64,000 nucleotides of DNA from the NCBI GenBank assembly GCA_009692585.1, contig SHYX01000023.1, positions 10,884 through 74,883 of the forward strand, written 5' to 3'. How positions within the stretch are numbered: position 1 is the first letter of the stretch; every line of letters begins with the position of its first letter. Origin of the DNA: Myxococcales bacterium. Lineage in GTDB: Bacteria; Myxococcota; UBA796; SXON01. Shown here piece by piece: positions 53,342-62,708 of the stretch. The notes beneath the pieces are model-generated. The model worked only from the letters and a program-made list of their open reading frames with translations. It had not been told where the DNA came from and searched no databases. The translations under genes were made by a program, and so were the position numbers.

Positions 53342-54336
53342 TCTTCCCAGCGCTCAGATGCCCACCCGGCAACCTCGGTGGGTGGGCGGGTCAGGCGCAA
53401 GAAGCCCTCGGTGTAGCCGAAGTCCCGGAGCATCACGCCCAGTGGGCGGGTGATGAGCACCCCCACGCAGCACAGGCAGTAGCCCGGCAGCGTCGCCAGG
53501 AGGCCCAGGAAACTGAGCAGCGCCATGTACAGGAGCAGCCAGGCGCGCCCGCCCCGCGTCAGCGCCACCGACCGATCGATGGCCGCCATGATCCCCTGGC
53601 CTTCGAGCGCGATGATGTGCGGCACGAAGGCGAGGCACAAGCGCATCCAGATCGACGCCACCACCACTCCGACCGCCCAGAGCCCGCACGCGGCGCCCAC
53701 CAGGAGCATCATCGAGGGCTCGTCGACGAAGAACAACGCGCCCAGCGGGAGGGCGGCGATGACGATGGTTGCGAGACCCAGGAGTCCGGACAGCAGCCCC
53801 CACCCCAGCGAACGCAAGAAGACGTCCCCCGCCCCGAAGAGCGTACCGAATCGCCCCGTGCCGTCGCGCAGGATCTCCTGATGGAGCCGGATCCAGCCCG
53901 GCGTGATCCACGCGTTGAGCGCGAGAATGAGCAACACCAGGACGACCACCAGCGCCACCACCGCCACCATCAATCCCATTCCAAGCCCGCCGAAGAGAAT
54001 GGCGGGATCGAAAGGGAGTTCGTCCGCGATCCACGGGCCCACGGGCGGTCCCATGTTCGACCCGAGCGAGATCCTGCTCGGGTCGAACGAACCGTCGGCC
54101 AGCTTCTTGAGGGTCTCGATGTCGTCGGGCGAAACGCTGTTCCCGCCGCTGCCACCGCCCTCGCTGCACGACTTCAGCAGGCCGCCGCCCAGGACCACCC
54201 AGAAATTGCGTCGTATGGCGTGAACGCCGTTGCGGATGCCCCGCTCGATGTCGAAAGCGACACTGACGGCCATCTGCGCCCCGCCTCCGGGAGGCTCGGC
54301 CGCGCCGGCGGGGAGTTCATCGTATGTAGAGTCCAT
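53338..54336 (-). CDS. polytopic membrane protein, unknown function
   Basis: 332 aa with about six hydrophobic segments: NFWVVLGGGLLKS, LMVAVVALVVVLVLLILAL, LLSGLLGLATIVIAALPLGA, MLLVGAACGLWAVGVVVASI, LLLYMALLSFLGLLATLPGY and CVGVLITRPLGVML. The loop GQGIMAAIDRSVALTRGGRA resembles the helix-breaking loop of multi-pass membrane domains found with glycerophosphodiesterases (DUF4013-like). There is no catalytic signature. It lies three bases after the pseudopilin gene on the same strand. Confidence 0.65.
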   Translation of the reverse strand: MDSTYDELPAGAAEPPGGGAQMAVSVAFDIERGIRNGVHAIRRNFWVVLGGGLLKSCSEGGGSGGNSVSPDDIETLKKLADGSFDPSRISLGSNMGPPVGPWIADELPFDPAILFGGLGMGLMVAVVALVVVLVLLILALNAWITPGWIRLHQEILRDGTGRFGTLFGAGDVFLRSLGWGLLSGLLGLATIVIAALPLGALFFVDEPSMMLLVGAACGLWAVGVVVASIWMRLCLAFVPHIIALEGQGIMAAIDRSVALTRGGRAWLLLYMALLSFLGLLATLPGYCLCCVGVLITRPLGVMLRDFGYTEGFLRLTRPPTEVAGWASERWED

Positions 54337-54339
54337 GGC

Positions 54340-55056
54340 CTACGAGCCGCCGGCGTACCCGCTGGAGGTCGCGCCTGGAGTCGAGGTGATCGCCGAACCC
54401 GACGCCGAACCCACGGCCTCCTCCTCACCGTGGAACATCCTCGCCATCCCTGCGCGCGAGATCGCCACGATCCAACGATCCTCAGTCCCACCGGCGGCGG
54501 CCTTGGTGTTGACGAAGGTCACGCAGATGAACCCGGTCGCGCCGCTCCCGTTGGTGTCGCAGCCGAAGTCCGTGGCCGGATTGTCGAGCTGGCCGCGGGG
54601 GTTGAAGACGATGCTGTCGGCGTAGCCGTCGGCCCCGGCCAGCGCCGCGGCGGGCGTCTCGAGGCTGACCCAGGGCAGGCTGTCTTCCTGGCCTGTCCCA
54701 ATGTTGACGTACCCCTCGCCGTTCAGGGTGTCGACGCCGCTCATGTCGACCGGGAGGACGTCCCACGCGGTGGAGGCGGCGGCGAGGTCGCCCTTTTCGA
54801 CCGAGTACTCCCCCTCGTTGTCTCCCGAGGCGGCGTCACTGTCGGTGGTGATGATGTGGATCCGGTACTGCACGGAATCGGCGATGGCCATCGCGCGCGA
54901 CTGGTTCACCGCAGCCGCGAAGTCGAGCGCGGCGCGGCGGGTACGCCACTTGGGCATGGTCTCGGTGAGCATGCCGGCGCCGATGGCGGCGAGGATGCCG
55001 ATGATGGCGATGACGATGGCGATCTCGACGAGGGTTACACCACGACGCCTGTGCAT
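54340..55056 (-). CDS. GspH/FimT-like pseudopilin
   Basis: 238 aa from ATG 55056, with GGAG upstream. The prepilin signature is MHRRRGVTLVEIAIVIAIIG: a short basic leader, Gly cleavage site and Glu5 of the mature chain, followed by a hydrophobic helix. The frame is open further upstream but only this start gives a valid prepilin leader. The body contains two cysteines (FGCDTNGSGATGFICV) near the C-terminus. Pseudopilins of this type assemble in type II secretion or type IV pilus tips. No secretion operon is adjacent; the only companion is the downstream membrane protein. Confidence 0.85.
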   Translation of the reverse strand: MHRRRGVTLVEIAIVIAIIGILAAIGAGMLTETMPKWRTRRAALDFAAAVNQSRAMAIADSVQYRIHIITTDSDAASGDNEGEYSVEKGDLAAASTAWDVLPVDMSGVDTLNGEGYVNIGTGQEDSLPWVSLETPAAALAGADGYADSIVFNPRGQLDNPATDFGCDTNGSGATGFICVTFVNTKAAAGGTEDRWIVAISRAGMARMFHGEEEAVGSASGSAITSTPGATSSGYAGGS

Positions 55057-55175
55057 GCTCCGCTCCGCGGGGCTGCCAGTGTACACGAACCCGGCACGGG
55101 GAGGGAAGGGTTCGCGCCCCGGACCGTCCCGGCGGCCTCTCCCCCCTTCGCAGCTCCCCATGCCACCTGGACGTG

Positions 55176-55658
55176 TCAAGGACGCTCCAGGAGGATGTCC
55201 CGGAGCCGGGCACCGGCCATGCCGCGCCACTCTTCCGCCCGGCGCGTGGACAGCCTGGCCAACACCTTCTCCACGTCGGCGCCCTCCTGCTTCAGCGCGC
55301 GGTAGGTCTTCTCGGGCAATCCCAGCTCTTCGAACCTGCCCTTCACCGCCTCCCAGGCCCTCTTTTCCCGCCGGCGGACGAACTCGTCCCGGGCCTGAAT
55401 GAGCGCGCGGGCGTCATGCTTGCGGCCGCCGGCCTCCAGCGCCCGCACCGCTCCGGCCGTGCGTTGGACCCACGACGCGACCGGCGCCCCGCGGTCGATT
55501 CGTACGCCCGCCGCCGAGAGAAGCCGTTCCCACTCGCCGTCCTCTGGTCGCGGGAGGGCGCTGACGCCGAGAGGGGCGCCCGATTCTCGCGCCACCAGCG
55601 TCGTCTCCGAGGCGGCGGGCGCCAGCGCGCCCTTCAGTGCATCCTTCAGGGAGTTCAT
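55176..55658 (-). CDS. small helical cytoplasmic protein, unknown function
   Basis: 160 aa, charged and mostly alpha-helical (ARALIQARDEFVRRREKRAW, LKQEGADVEKVLARLSTRRA). There are no membrane or signal segments. The start ATG is a reasonable one but not backed by a strong ribosome-binding site. I recognise no family. It sits between the pseudopilin and the DUF3105 operon on the same strand, with gaps of 119 and 63 bases. Confidence 0.5.
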   Translation of the reverse strand: MNSLKDALKGALAPAASETTLVARESGAPLGVSALPRPEDGEWERLLSAAGVRIDRGAPVASWVQRTAGAVRALEAGGRKHDARALIQARDEFVRRREKRAWEAVKGRFEELGLPEKTYRALKQEGADVEKVLARLSTRRAEEWRGMAGARLRDILLERP

Positions 55659-55721
55659 CCTCCCGACGTAGCCGGCTCATGCGGGGATGGGAAGAAGGCC
55701 CCCTGACGCCCGGTGCGCTCG

Positions 55722-56243
55722 CTACATGCAGGCTGCGGATGGCTCGCTGAGCACGTCTTCCGGGCTCTTGCCTACGTGCTCGTCGAAGAAGGCCGCCAGG
55801 CTCGGTTGGTCGAAGCATGCCAATTCGAGTTTGTGTTCCCACGCAACCGCAGTGAACTGGGCGACAGACGGCGCGTACGCGGTCAGCACCGCCCGGCCCA
55901 ACGTCAGGCCGGAGACGTAGGTTGTCAGCTCGGCCAGGTCGTCGTCGCAACCACCGGGGCAGTCGTAGAGGAACACGATGCCACCATGCTCAAGGTTGTG
56001 CACCCAATTCTCGGCCGGGACGGCCTCGGTGTGGACGCCCCAGCTCGCCCAGCACGGATGGTGATCGCCCGACGTCGGCGGTTCGTCAACGTAGGTGAGG
56101 TCGCCGGTGTCGTGCTGTGCCGAGGTCGCCGACGTGAACGTCGTGAGACAGTCGCCCTCGCATGCCTCGCACCCCTCGGTGGCCGGGGTGGCCTCGACGG
56201 GGTCGGTCGCACCGGGGCACCCGAACAGGGCGACCACGATCAT
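55722..56243 (-). CDS. DUF3105-family lipoprotein
   Basis: 173 aa from ATG 56243, whose first bases overlap the moaC stop. Signal MIVVALFGC with Cys9 as the lipidation site. The DUF3105 core is clear: [40 protein letters not shown] and a C-terminal [14 protein letters not shown]. The conserved His, Glu and Cys residues hint at metal binding, but the family function is unknown. The coupled position with moaC is notable, although no functional link is known. Confidence 0.85.
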   Translation of the reverse strand: MIVVALFGCPGATDPVEATPATEGCEACEGDCLTTFTSATSAQHDTGDLTYVDEPPTSGDHHPCWASWGVHTEAVPAENWVHNLEHGGIVFLYDCPGGCDDDLAELTTYVSGLTLGRAVLTAYAPSVAQFTAVAWEHKLELACFDQPSLAAFFDEHVGKSPEDVLSEPSAACM

Positions 56244-56710
56244 GGCGCACGCCAGGTGCCCGATCGGCCGCCCGACTTCTGTAGCAGACGTACCCCTTCG
56301 ATGACCATGCCCCGGTCGAGCGCCTTGAGCATGTCGATCACCGTCAGCGCCGCCACGGCCACCGCGGTCAACGCTTCCATCTCGACCCCAGTGCGCCCCG
56401 TGCACCGCACCGAAGCCTCGATCCGCACGCTGCCGTCGTCCACCTCGAGCCGCACGTCGACGCCGTCGAGCGGGAGCGGGTGGCAGAGCGGGATCAACTC
56501 TCCGGTGCGCTTGGCGCCCCCAATGCCCGCGAGTTGGGCGATCGACAGCACGTCGCCCTTGCGCGCGGTGCGCTCGACGACGGCGGCGAGGGCGGCGGCG
56601 GACATGCGCACCCGACCCTCCGCGACCGCCTCCCGCTGGGTGACGGGCTTGTCGCCGACTTCGACCATGCGGGCATCCCCGCTCGCGCTCACGTGCGTCA
56701 GCTCAGCCAT
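56240..56710 (-). CDS. moaC: MoaC, cyclic pyranopterin monophosphate synthase
   Basis: 156 aa, the usual length. Family blocks: [80 protein letters not shown] and [20 protein letters not shown] with SGGRSG. MoaC acts with MoaA in the first steps of molybdenum cofactor synthesis. moaA is not in this window. The start overlaps the DUF6165-like gene by eight bases, and the stop overlaps the DUF3105 start. Confidence 0.96.
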   Translation of the reverse strand: MAELTHVSASGDARMVEVGDKPVTQREAVAEGRVRMSAAALAAVVERTARKGDVLSIAQLAGIGGAKRTGELIPLCHPLPLDGVDVRLEVDDGSVRIEASVRCTGRTGVEMEALTAVAVAALTVIDMLKALDRGMVIEGVRLLQKSGGRSGTWRAP

Positions 56711-57101
56711 TGCCGGTCTCGTAATGCGGGTGGAGCTTCTCCTCGACCAGCGCGCTTCCGTAGCGAATGTTCACCGCACGCTTGATCGCCGCCCGGCGGT
56801 CGTTGAGGCGGTAGACCGCGCGCGCCTCCTCCACGAAGCCCGGCCCGAACTGGCCGGCGGCCTCGGCCGCGCGAAGCCGGTCTTCCGTGGCCCACAGCTG
56901 ACGATTCACCTGGTCGAGCGCGCCGAACTCGGGCACTGACTCTGGCGTGGGCAGGCCGGCGTCCGTCCACGCGGCGAGGAGCGCGGCCAACTCGCGGCTG
57001 ACGTTGTCGGCAGGCGCCCCGACCGCGCGCGCGCGCTTGTGCGCGAGGATGGTGAGGCGGTCGAGCCCATCCCCGACCGAGGCCGGCGCGAAAATCGTCA
57101 C
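56703..57101 (-). CDS. DUF6165-like protein
   Basis: 132 aa, GTG start three bases after the J-protein stop. It has [33 protein letters not shown], and [20 protein letters not shown] with EEKLHPHY. The VG-LD-LTIL-K pattern near the N-terminus followed by a helical body resembles DUF6165-type proteins. It is cytoplasmic. Function unknown; it is part of the hsp70/J/moaC operon. Confidence 0.65.
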   Translation of the reverse strand: MTIFAPASVGDGLDRLTILAHKRARAVGAPADNVSRELAALLAAWTDAGLPTPESVPEFGALDQVNRQLWATEDRLRAAEAAGQFGPGFVEEARAVYRLNDRRAAIKRAVNIRYGSALVEEKLHPHYETGNG

Positions 57102-57104
57102 GGG

Positions 57105-57680
57105 CTAGAGGCGAATCTTATAAGCATTTGCGGTGGACTTTTCCTTTTTTACCTCTTCCTTTCCGGCCTTCGCCTTGGCCAGATGCTCCTTGAAGACCTC
57201 GTTGTCGGGTTCGAAGGACAGCGCGAATTGGATGTTCATGCTGGCGCCGTTGTAGTCCTTCTCGGCCAGCCCCTGGAGGGCCAGCTTCCAGAATTTGCCG
57301 CCCTTTTCGGTGCGAGCCGCCTTGTTCGGGTCGTTGCGGGCGGCGGCCTCGGCCTCCGCCACTTTGCGTGCCTCGGTGTCCATCCGCAGCCTGCCGGTTC
57401 GGAGTTCGTGGTCGTAGTGGGCGCGGGCATCGGGATCGCGGAGCACACGGTAGGCGTCGTTGACCGCTTTGAACACGGTGTTGGCGGTGCCACGGAACTC
57501 TGGCGGCGCACCCGCGAGTGTCCGGTCCGGGTGCAGGCGCCGTCCCTCGGTGCGGAACGCCGAATCGACCTCGCCTTGGGGACAGCCGAACTTCACGCCG
57601 AGAAGCTGGTAGTAGTCCAGCTGCGGTAGCAGCTCGTGCATGGTCTCGATCTCGAAGCGGAGGCGAAGGCGCGGGTCCAT
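57105..57680 (-). CDS. J-domain co-chaperone
   Basis: 191 aa. The J domain (about 20-95) has YYQLLGVKFGCPQGEVDSAF, the HPD motif (LHPDRTL) and VNDAYRVLRDPDARAHYD. The rest is a helical Lys/Ala-rich tail with a TPR-like stretch (LALQGLAEKDYNGASMNIQF). It ends 15 bases before the Hsp70 gene's stop in the same orientation, so the pair is almost certainly a chaperone/co-chaperone unit. It is not a full DnaJ because it lacks G/F and substrate domains. Confidence 0.85.
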   Translation of the reverse strand: MDPRLRLRFEIETMHELLPQLDYYQLLGVKFGCPQGEVDSAFRTEGRRLHPDRTLAGAPPEFRGTANTVFKAVNDAYRVLRDPDARAHYDHELRTGRLRMDTEARKVAEAEAAARNDPNKAARTEKGGKFWKLALQGLAEKDYNGASMNIQFALSFEPDNEVFKEHLAKAKAGKEEVKKEKSTANAYKIRL

Positions 57681-57694
57681 TCCGACATCCTACC

Positions 57695-59257
57695 CTAGAA
57701 CTCGATGTCGTCGAAGCGAGCGGAGCGAAGCTCGTCCGGGGTCGCCCCGGAGCGGGCTTCGATCCGGATGGCCTGCTCGGCGCCGTTGGCGTTGTCGAGC
57801 GCGCGCACGTGCACGATGCCGTCGTTGTCGATCTCGAAGGTGACACGCACCTTGATCTGGCCCCGTGGCTTGGGAGGCAGGCCTTTGAGGACAAATTCCC
57901 CGAGAAGTTCGTTGTCATCCGAAAGTCGGCTTTCTCCCTGGTAAGCGGAGATGCGGACCTCGGTCTGGGCGTCGAACGCGGTGTGGAAGACCTTGGCGGA
58001 TTCGGTGGGAATGGCGGTGTTGCGCGGGATCAGCGTCTCGCAGAAGCCCCCCACGGTGCGGATGCCCAACGACTGCGGCGTGACGTCCAGCAGCACGGAG
58101 CTGCCGGCCTCGGCATCATTCGTAAGGTTATAGGCCTGAATAGCTGCGCCAATGGCCACGACCTCGTCGGGGTTCAGGCTCGCGTTGGCCGGCTTCCCGA
58201 AGAATTCCCCCACCGAGTCGCGCACCAGCGGGAACCGCGTCATGCCGCCGACGAGGAGCGCGTGGTCGATCTGGCGCGGTGACATATTCGCCGCCTTCAA
58301 CGCGTCTTCGCAAACGTCGAGCGTGCGCTGCACCAGCGGCAGCACCCACTGCGCGTACGTGAAGCGGTCGAGCGTGGTCGAGAAGTCGTACTCCTTGCCG
58401 TCGGGGGACCGGTACAACGCGGGAACCGTGACCTCGACCTCGTCGCCCGAGCACAGCGCCACCTTGGCGCTCTCCGCCGCTTCGCGCAGCTTCATCCGGA
58501 CGGTGCGGTTGGCCGCGAGGTCCAGCGCGTGCTGGGTGCAGAACAGGCGCATGAACTCGTCCGCGGCGCGGTAGTCGAAGTCGTCGCCGCCCAGGAACGT
58601 GTCGCCCGCTGTCGCGACGACCTCGAAGAAGTCACCGTCGATGCGGAGAATCGAGATGTCGAAGGTGCCCCCGCCGAGGTCGTACACCGCGACATGCTGG
58701 CGTTTTCCCTGCTTGAAGCCGTAGGCAAGGGCTGCGGCCGTCGGCTCGTTGAGAATGCGCAGGCAGTCCAGGCCCGCCATCGTGGCGGCGTCACGCGTGG
58801 CCTGGCGTTGGCTGTCGTTGAAGTACGCGGGCACGGTGATCACCGCCTTTTCAACGGTTTCGCCGAGGGCCTGCTCGGCGATCCGCTTCATGTGCACCAG
58901 GACGTGCGCGCTGATCTCTGTTGGGGAAAAGAGCTTTCCCTGGACGCGGATGCGAACGTCCCCGTTCTCGCCTTCGGTGATGCCGAAGGCACTCTGCGCC
59001 TTCATCTTTTGCACCTCCTCCGAACCGGCGCGCCTCCCGATGAGGCGCTTGGCGCTGACCACGGTGCTCTCCGGCGCGTACATCAGCTGACGACGGGCCT
59101 TCCAGCCGACAACCGCGCTCTTTCCGTAGCCGAAGGCGACCACCGAGGGCTGCGTCCGACGCCCCTCGGGGTCCGCGAACACGACCACCTCACCGTCACG
59201 AATCGCCGCGACGCAGGAGTTGCTCGTCCCCAGATCGATGCCGACAACCACCGCCAT
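57695..59257 (-). CDS. Hsp70-like chaperone lacking the C-terminal lid
   Basis: 520 aa; DnaK is normally about 610-640. The ATPase domain has [59 protein letters not shown] and [14 protein letters not shown]. The substrate domain has [28 protein letters not shown], and [20 protein letters not shown]. The protein stops after the beta-sandwich; only a short linker and ARFDDIEF tail follow, with no alpha-helical lid. It should bind substrate but release it faster. Its J partner is next downstream. Confidence 0.9.
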   Translation of the reverse strand: MAVVVGIDLGTSNSCVAAIRDGEVVVFADPEGRRTQPSVVAFGYGKSAVVGWKARRQLMYAPESTVVSAKRLIGRRAGSEEVQKMKAQSAFGITEGENGDVRIRVQGKLFSPTEISAHVLVHMKRIAEQALGETVEKAVITVPAYFNDSQRQATRDAATMAGLDCLRILNEPTAAALAYGFKQGKRQHVAVYDLGGGTFDISILRIDGDFFEVVATAGDTFLGGDDFDYRAADEFMRLFCTQHALDLAANRTVRMKLREAAESAKVALCSGDEVEVTVPALYRSPDGKEYDFSTTLDRFTYAQWVLPLVQRTLDVCEDALKAANMSPRQIDHALLVGGMTRFPLVRDSVGEFFGKPANASLNPDEVVAIGAAIQAYNLTNDAEAGSSVLLDVTPQSLGIRTVGGFCETLIPRNTAIPTESAKVFHTAFDAQTEVRISAYQGESRLSDDNELLGEFVLKGLPPKPRGQIKVRVTFEIDNDGIVHVRALDNANGAEQAIRIEARSGATPDELRSARFDDIEF

Positions 59258-59332
59258 GGCGTTCGGCTAACATGTACTGGGCGGAAAGGCGTTGCCGGCC
59301 TCTCCCCCTACCGCGGGCGGCATGGGTGGCTA

Positions 59333-60118
59333 TCACGCGCTCCGGTCCCCGGACGCGAGGTCGGCGAACAGGGCGACCACCGCGTCGTGGAGCCAGGGGT
59401 TGGTCGCCAGCACGCTCGGCGCCCCTGGCCGGTGTGGGGTACCCGACAGCCGCGACACGATGCCACCCGCCTCGACGACGAGGAGCTGGCCGGCGGCAGT
59501 GTCCCACGCCTTGAGTCCGAACTCCCAGAAGATGTCCACCTGCCCGGCGGCCAGGGTGACCATGTCCATCGCCGCGCTGCCGCTGCGGCGCATCCCCTGG
59601 GTGTGGCGCAGCACCCGGTCGACGTACGCAAGGTAGACGTGGGCGTGGTCGCGGCGATCGTAGGGAAAGCCGGTGACGCAGAGCGCTTCGTCCAGGGTGC
59701 GGGTGTCGGAGACGGCCAACACCTCGCCATTCCGACGCGCTCCACAGCCCGCCGCCCCTTCGTACAGCTGGTCGCGCACCGGGTCATAGATGACGCCCAC
59801 GACCGGGCCGCCACCGTGGACGAGCGCGATACTGACGCAATAGTGGGGATACCCGTGCACGAAGTTGGTTGTGCCGTCCAAGGGGTCCACGACCCAGCGG
59901 TCGCCGGAGTCGTCACCCCCGCCCTCCTCGCCCTGGACGGGAATGCCCAGTGGCGCGAGCATCTCCCGAATGCAACGTTCACTGGCGAGGTCGATCTCGG
60001 TGACCAGGTCGATGGCACCTTTGTGGCGAACCTCGGTCGGACGCTGGCGAAGCAGCTCCCCGGCGCGACGGGCCGCCACCGCCGCATGGTCCATGTAGGC
60101 GAGCAGCTCCTGGTTCAT
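59333..60118 (-). CDS. inositol monophosphatase family protein
   Basis: 261 aa. The Mg2+-dependent phosphatase motifs are DLVTEIDLASERCIREML, GEEGGGDDSG, VVDPLDGTTNFVHGYPHYCV (metal ligands DPLDGT), GMRRSGSAAMDMVTLAAG and LKAWDTAAGQLLVVEAGG. The family removes phosphate from inositol-1-phosphate or related sugars and PAP. The exact substrate is not certain. Length and all motifs are typical. It is separated from the hsp70 gene by 75 bases and from the divergent SDR gene by 52 bases. Confidence 0.93.
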   Translation of the reverse strand: MNQELLAYMDHAAVAARRAGELLRQRPTEVRHKGAIDLVTEIDLASERCIREMLAPLGIPVQGEEGGGDDSGDRWVVDPLDGTTNFVHGYPHYCVSIALVHGGGPVVGVIYDPVRDQLYEGAAGCGARRNGEVLAVSDTRTLDEALCVTGFPYDRRDHAHVYLAYVDRVLRHTQGMRRSGSAAMDMVTLAAGQVDIFWEFGLKAWDTAAGQLLVVEAGGIVSRLSGTPHRPGAPSVLATNPWLHDAVVALFADLASGDRSA

Positions 60119-60170
60119 CCGCGCTCCGCCTGCATGGCCACCCTCTACCCCGCCGGATTAGCAGCGTGGC

Positions 60171-60980
60171 ATGTCCATCGAGCGCTACTTCAAAGGCAAG
60201 CACGTCGTCGTCACCGGCGGCTCCAGCGGTATCGGCCTTGCAACGGCCGAGCGGCTCTGCGGGGTAGGCGCCACCGTCACGATCGTGGCACGGCGCGCGG
60301 ATGTGCTCGAGGCGGCGCGCGCCCGGTTGGGCCCCAACGCCCAAGCGCTCGCCCTCGACATCGCGAACGAAGCGGCCGTCCACGAGACGCTCGGCGCGCA
60401 TGCGGCCGCTCACCCGGTCGACATGCTCATCAACAACGCGGGCGTGGTGATGCCGGGCCGGTTTCTCGACCTGCCAACCGAGCAGTTCCGCTGGATGATG
60501 GATATCAACTACTTCGGCACCGTGTACTGTTGCAAGGCGTTGATTCCGTCGATGCAGGCGCGCGGCGGTGGCCACATCCTGAACGTCTCCTCGATGGCCG
60601 GCTGCATCGGTATCTACGGATACACGGCCTACTCGGCCACGAAGTTCGCGCTGTGTGGCTTTTCGCAGTGCCTGCGTGCCGAGATGTGGCCGCACCACAT
60701 CCAGGTGAGCGTGTGCCTCCCGCCCGACACCGACACCCCGCAACTCGCGTTCGAGAACCAGTATAAACCCGCCGAGACCAAGGCGATCGCGGGAAACGTC
60801 AAGACGCTTCCGGCCGCCGCCGTGGCGGAGGCGATGCTCGTCGGGATGGCGAAGGGCAGCTTCGAGATCATCCCCGGCTTCGACGGGTGGAGCTCGGCGC
60901 TTGCCCAGCGCCTCGTTCCCGGTGTGGTCCGGATGGTCTGTGACTCCGCCCAGAAAAAGGCGGCTACACTCAGGCCGTGA
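60171..60980 (+). CDS. SDR oxidoreductase, 3-ketodihydrosphingosine reductase-like
   Basis: 269 aa. Nucleotide-binding TGGSSGIGLAT (about 15-25), NNAGVV (about 85), catalytic Ser-Tyr-Lys (NVSSMAG ... YTAYSATKFALCG) and the segment PPDTDTPQLAFENQYKPAET. PPDTDTP-x-x-E/N is characteristic of ketosphinganine reductases (KDSR), which make sphinganine from 3-ketosphinganine. Myxobacteria are known to contain sphingolipids. A serine palmitoyltransferase was not seen here, so the assignment rests on the motif. Confidence 0.78.
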   Translation: MSIERYFKGKHVVVTGGSSGIGLATAERLCGVGATVTIVARRADVLEAARARLGPNAQALALDIANEAAVHETLGAHAAAHPVDMLINNAGVVMPGRFLDLPTEQFRWMMDINYFGTVYCCKALIPSMQARGGGHILNVSSMAGCIGIYGYTAYSATKFALCGFSQCLRAEMWPHHIQVSVCLPPDTDTPQLAFENQYKPAETKAIAGNVKTLPAAAVAEAMLVGMAKGSFEIIPGFDGWSSALAQRLVPGVVRMVCDSAQKKAATLRP

Positions 60981-61522
60981 GCGTCCTCCTGCTGCTGCTG
61001 GTCGGGTGCCCGGTCCCAACCGACAAGCTCGCCGACACCGCGCCCGTGGGGTGTCTCGACGTCGATGCCACGGTGATGGCGGGAAGCAGCGACTTCGACG
61101 ATCTCGACCGGCCCATCTGGGTCGAGATGCCCGAAGGCAGCGAGCAGATCATGGTCCACGGCCCGCAGGGGGGCTGGCACATCCTCGGCGCCGCCGACGT
61201 CCGCCACGCGGGCCAGATCGTCGGGCTGCAATACGCGATCACCTGGCCGGCGCGCGACGTGCGCCTCAGCTACGGCAACTTCAAGGTCATGCTGGTCCCC
61301 CATGACGACGGGTGTGGCGGCACCTACGCCGGAATGCTCGGCGTGCTCGACGTCGCCGACGTGAAGTCTGGGGACGCCGACACCCCGCCGGAGCTGCTGG
61401 CCGGCGAGACCCTGCTGGTGACCATGGACGCCGAGGACCTGTCCGGTCGCACGGCTCACCATGAGCTGAGCGTGATCGCGGCGCTTGACCCGGCGGACAA
61501 GGACACCGCGGAGGCGCGGTAG
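60977..61522 (+). CDS. small lipoprotein, unknown function
   Basis: 181 aa. GTG start overlaps the SDR stop by four bases. The signal MSVLLLLLVGC has Cys11 as lipid anchor. The mature part has three more cysteines, an SDFDDLDRPIWVEMPEGSEQ segment, and a beta-rich body. The C-terminus is an Asp/Thr stretch. I recognise no family. A terminator for the opposite-strand rpsD follows directly. Confidence 0.6.
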   Translation: MSVLLLLLVGCPVPTDKLADTAPVGCLDVDATVMAGSSDFDDLDRPIWVEMPEGSEQIMVHGPQGGWHILGAADVRHAGQIVGLQYAITWPARDVRLSYGNFKVMLVPHDDGCGGTYAGMLGVLDVADVKSGDADTPPELLAGETLLVTMDAEDLSGRTAHHELSVIAALDPADKDTAEAR

Positions 61523-61524
61523 CC

Positions 61525-61558
61525 AAAAACGACGGCGCCCAGCCGAAGCCGGGCGTCG
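61525..61558 (-). terminator. intrinsic terminator of rpsD
   Basis: On the minus strand a GC-rich hairpin (61533-61543 pairing with 61548-61558, one mismatch and one G-T, CGAA/TTCG loop) is followed by TTTTT at 61525-61529. It lies 16 bases after the rpsD stop codon, which is a textbook arrangement for a rho-independent terminator. The facing lipoprotein gene ends just beyond it. Confidence 0.75.
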
Positions 61559-61573
61559 GAGCGCAGGAGTCGC

Positions 61574-62191
61574 TCAGATCTGCTGCGAGTAGAACTCGAC
61601 GATCTTCTGCGGATCACACTCGAGGGGCATGTCCTCGCGCTGGGGCTCGGTCACGATCTTCCCGATGGCGGTGGCCGGGTTGAAGTCGAGGTAGCCGGGG
61701 CGGATGCGGGTCGCACCCACTTCGAGGGCGGCCTGGATGAAGGGCTTGGCACGCGACTTTTCGTGTACCGAGACCGACTGGTTGGGCTTGACGTGGAAGC
61801 TGGGGCGATCGACCCGCGCGCCGTCGACGGTGATGTGACCATGCACCACGAGCTGACGCGCCGCCGGAATTGTCGCGGCGAGGCCGAGGCGCCAGATGAC
61901 GTTGTCGAGCCGGGACTCAAGCAGCGTGACCAGGATGCGGCCGGTTGGGCCTTTGCGACGGGAGGCCTCCACCACGTACTTCCGGAACTGCTTTTCCAGA
62001 ATGCCGTAGTGCCAGCGCATCTTCTGCTTTTCGATCAGGCGGTCTTTGTAGTCGGATGACTTGCCCTTGCGGCGAGCGCCGTGCTGTCCTGGAGGGGTTG
62101 CACGGTCCAGCGTTGCCGCCGTGGTCAAACCAGGAAGCACCACACCCACACGGCGGCAACGAGCCATCCGCGGTCCACGATAACGTGCCAT
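61574..62191 (-). CDS. rpsD: 30S ribosomal protein S4
   Basis: 205 aa from ATG 62191, with AAGGAG eight bases upstream. An open frame extends upstream, but only this start gives MARYRGPRMARCRRVG. Other S4 motifs: PPGQHGARRKGKSSDYKDRL, EKQKMRWHYGILEKQFRKYV, the S4 RNA-binding domain SRLDNVIWRLGLAATIPAAR with QLVVHGHITVDG, and the terminal IVEFYSQQI. The zinc-cysteine N-terminus is absent, making it the C-minus form. S4 often stands in the alpha operon; here it is alone, with its own terminator. Confidence 0.96.
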   Translation of the reverse strand: MARYRGPRMARCRRVGVVLPGLTTAATLDRATPPGQHGARRKGKSSDYKDRLIEKQKMRWHYGILEKQFRKYVVEASRRKGPTGRILVTLLESRLDNVIWRLGLAATIPAARQLVVHGHITVDGARVDRPSFHVKPNQSVSVHEKSRAKPFIQAALEVGATRIRPGYLDFNPATAIGKIVTEPQREDMPLECDPQKIVEFYSQQI

Positions 62192-62450
62192 TTTATTGGC
62201 TCCTTGAGGTGCGAAGTACGGCGCCCGGGGGGTTCGAGAGGAGTCTCGTGGGCCGGTCACCGACCGCTCAGGATCGAGCGGACCCGCGGGCTAACACTTG
62301 GGGTGGCGATCGTCCACCGGTGGGGGACGGCGGGACCGCGGGACGCGGGTGCTCCTCTCGCGTGCCGCGCACGGTGAATCACGCGTCATCCGAACGCGGC
62401 TCCGGTGGAAACGAAGATTTGATTTTCGATCCATGCCGAGAGTAGGATCC
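62192..62450. other. noncoding region upstream of rpsD
   Basis: No gene is supported in these 259 bases. The half nearest rpsD would be its leader mRNA and carries the Shine-Dalgarno sequence. It has short inverted repeats such as cgcgggaccgcgggacgcg. An AT-richer stretch near 62415-62435 could hold the promoter on the minus strand, but no clear -35/-10 pair was found. S4 leaders often hold a translational operator; no pseudoknot match was established. Confidence 0.35.
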
Positions 62451-62452
62451 CG

Positions 62453-62705
62453 AATGGCCCTCCCGCGGCCGAACCCACGATGCCGTAGGATCGCGCAGTG
62501 GTATCCGGTGGTGCGTCACTGGTCCCCGGCAGAGCGGCAAGTCCACCCTCTGCCGCCTCGTCCGGCCCGACCTCCCGTACGTCAACCGAGTGCCCTGCAG
62601 GTGGCGGTCGACAGCAACGCGGCGCCGGGGCGATGGCTGCTGACGGGATCGGAGAACCTCGTCATCCGGTCGCGCGTCGGGCAGTCGCTCGCGGGACGTA
62701 GCGGC
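62453..62705 (+). pseudogene. decayed AAA ATPase of the DUF4143 type
   Basis: Three frames are needed to read the homology. One gives IAQWYPVV, the next TGPRQSGKSTLCRLVRPDLP (the Walker A segment) and the last ALQVAVDSNAAPGRWLLTGS with ENLVIRSRVGQSLAGR. These are ordered segments of the P-loop ATPases that carry DUF4143. Frameshifts and a deletion of the Walker B region leave no functional enzyme. The pieces occupy about a quarter of the normal gene. Confidence 0.55.
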
Positions 62706-62708
62706 CAC

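Noticed and set aside
62192..62450. tRNA gene (gggttcgag near 62230 looks like a T-loop)
   Set aside because: No cloverleaf can be drawn: acceptor and anticodon stems are absent.
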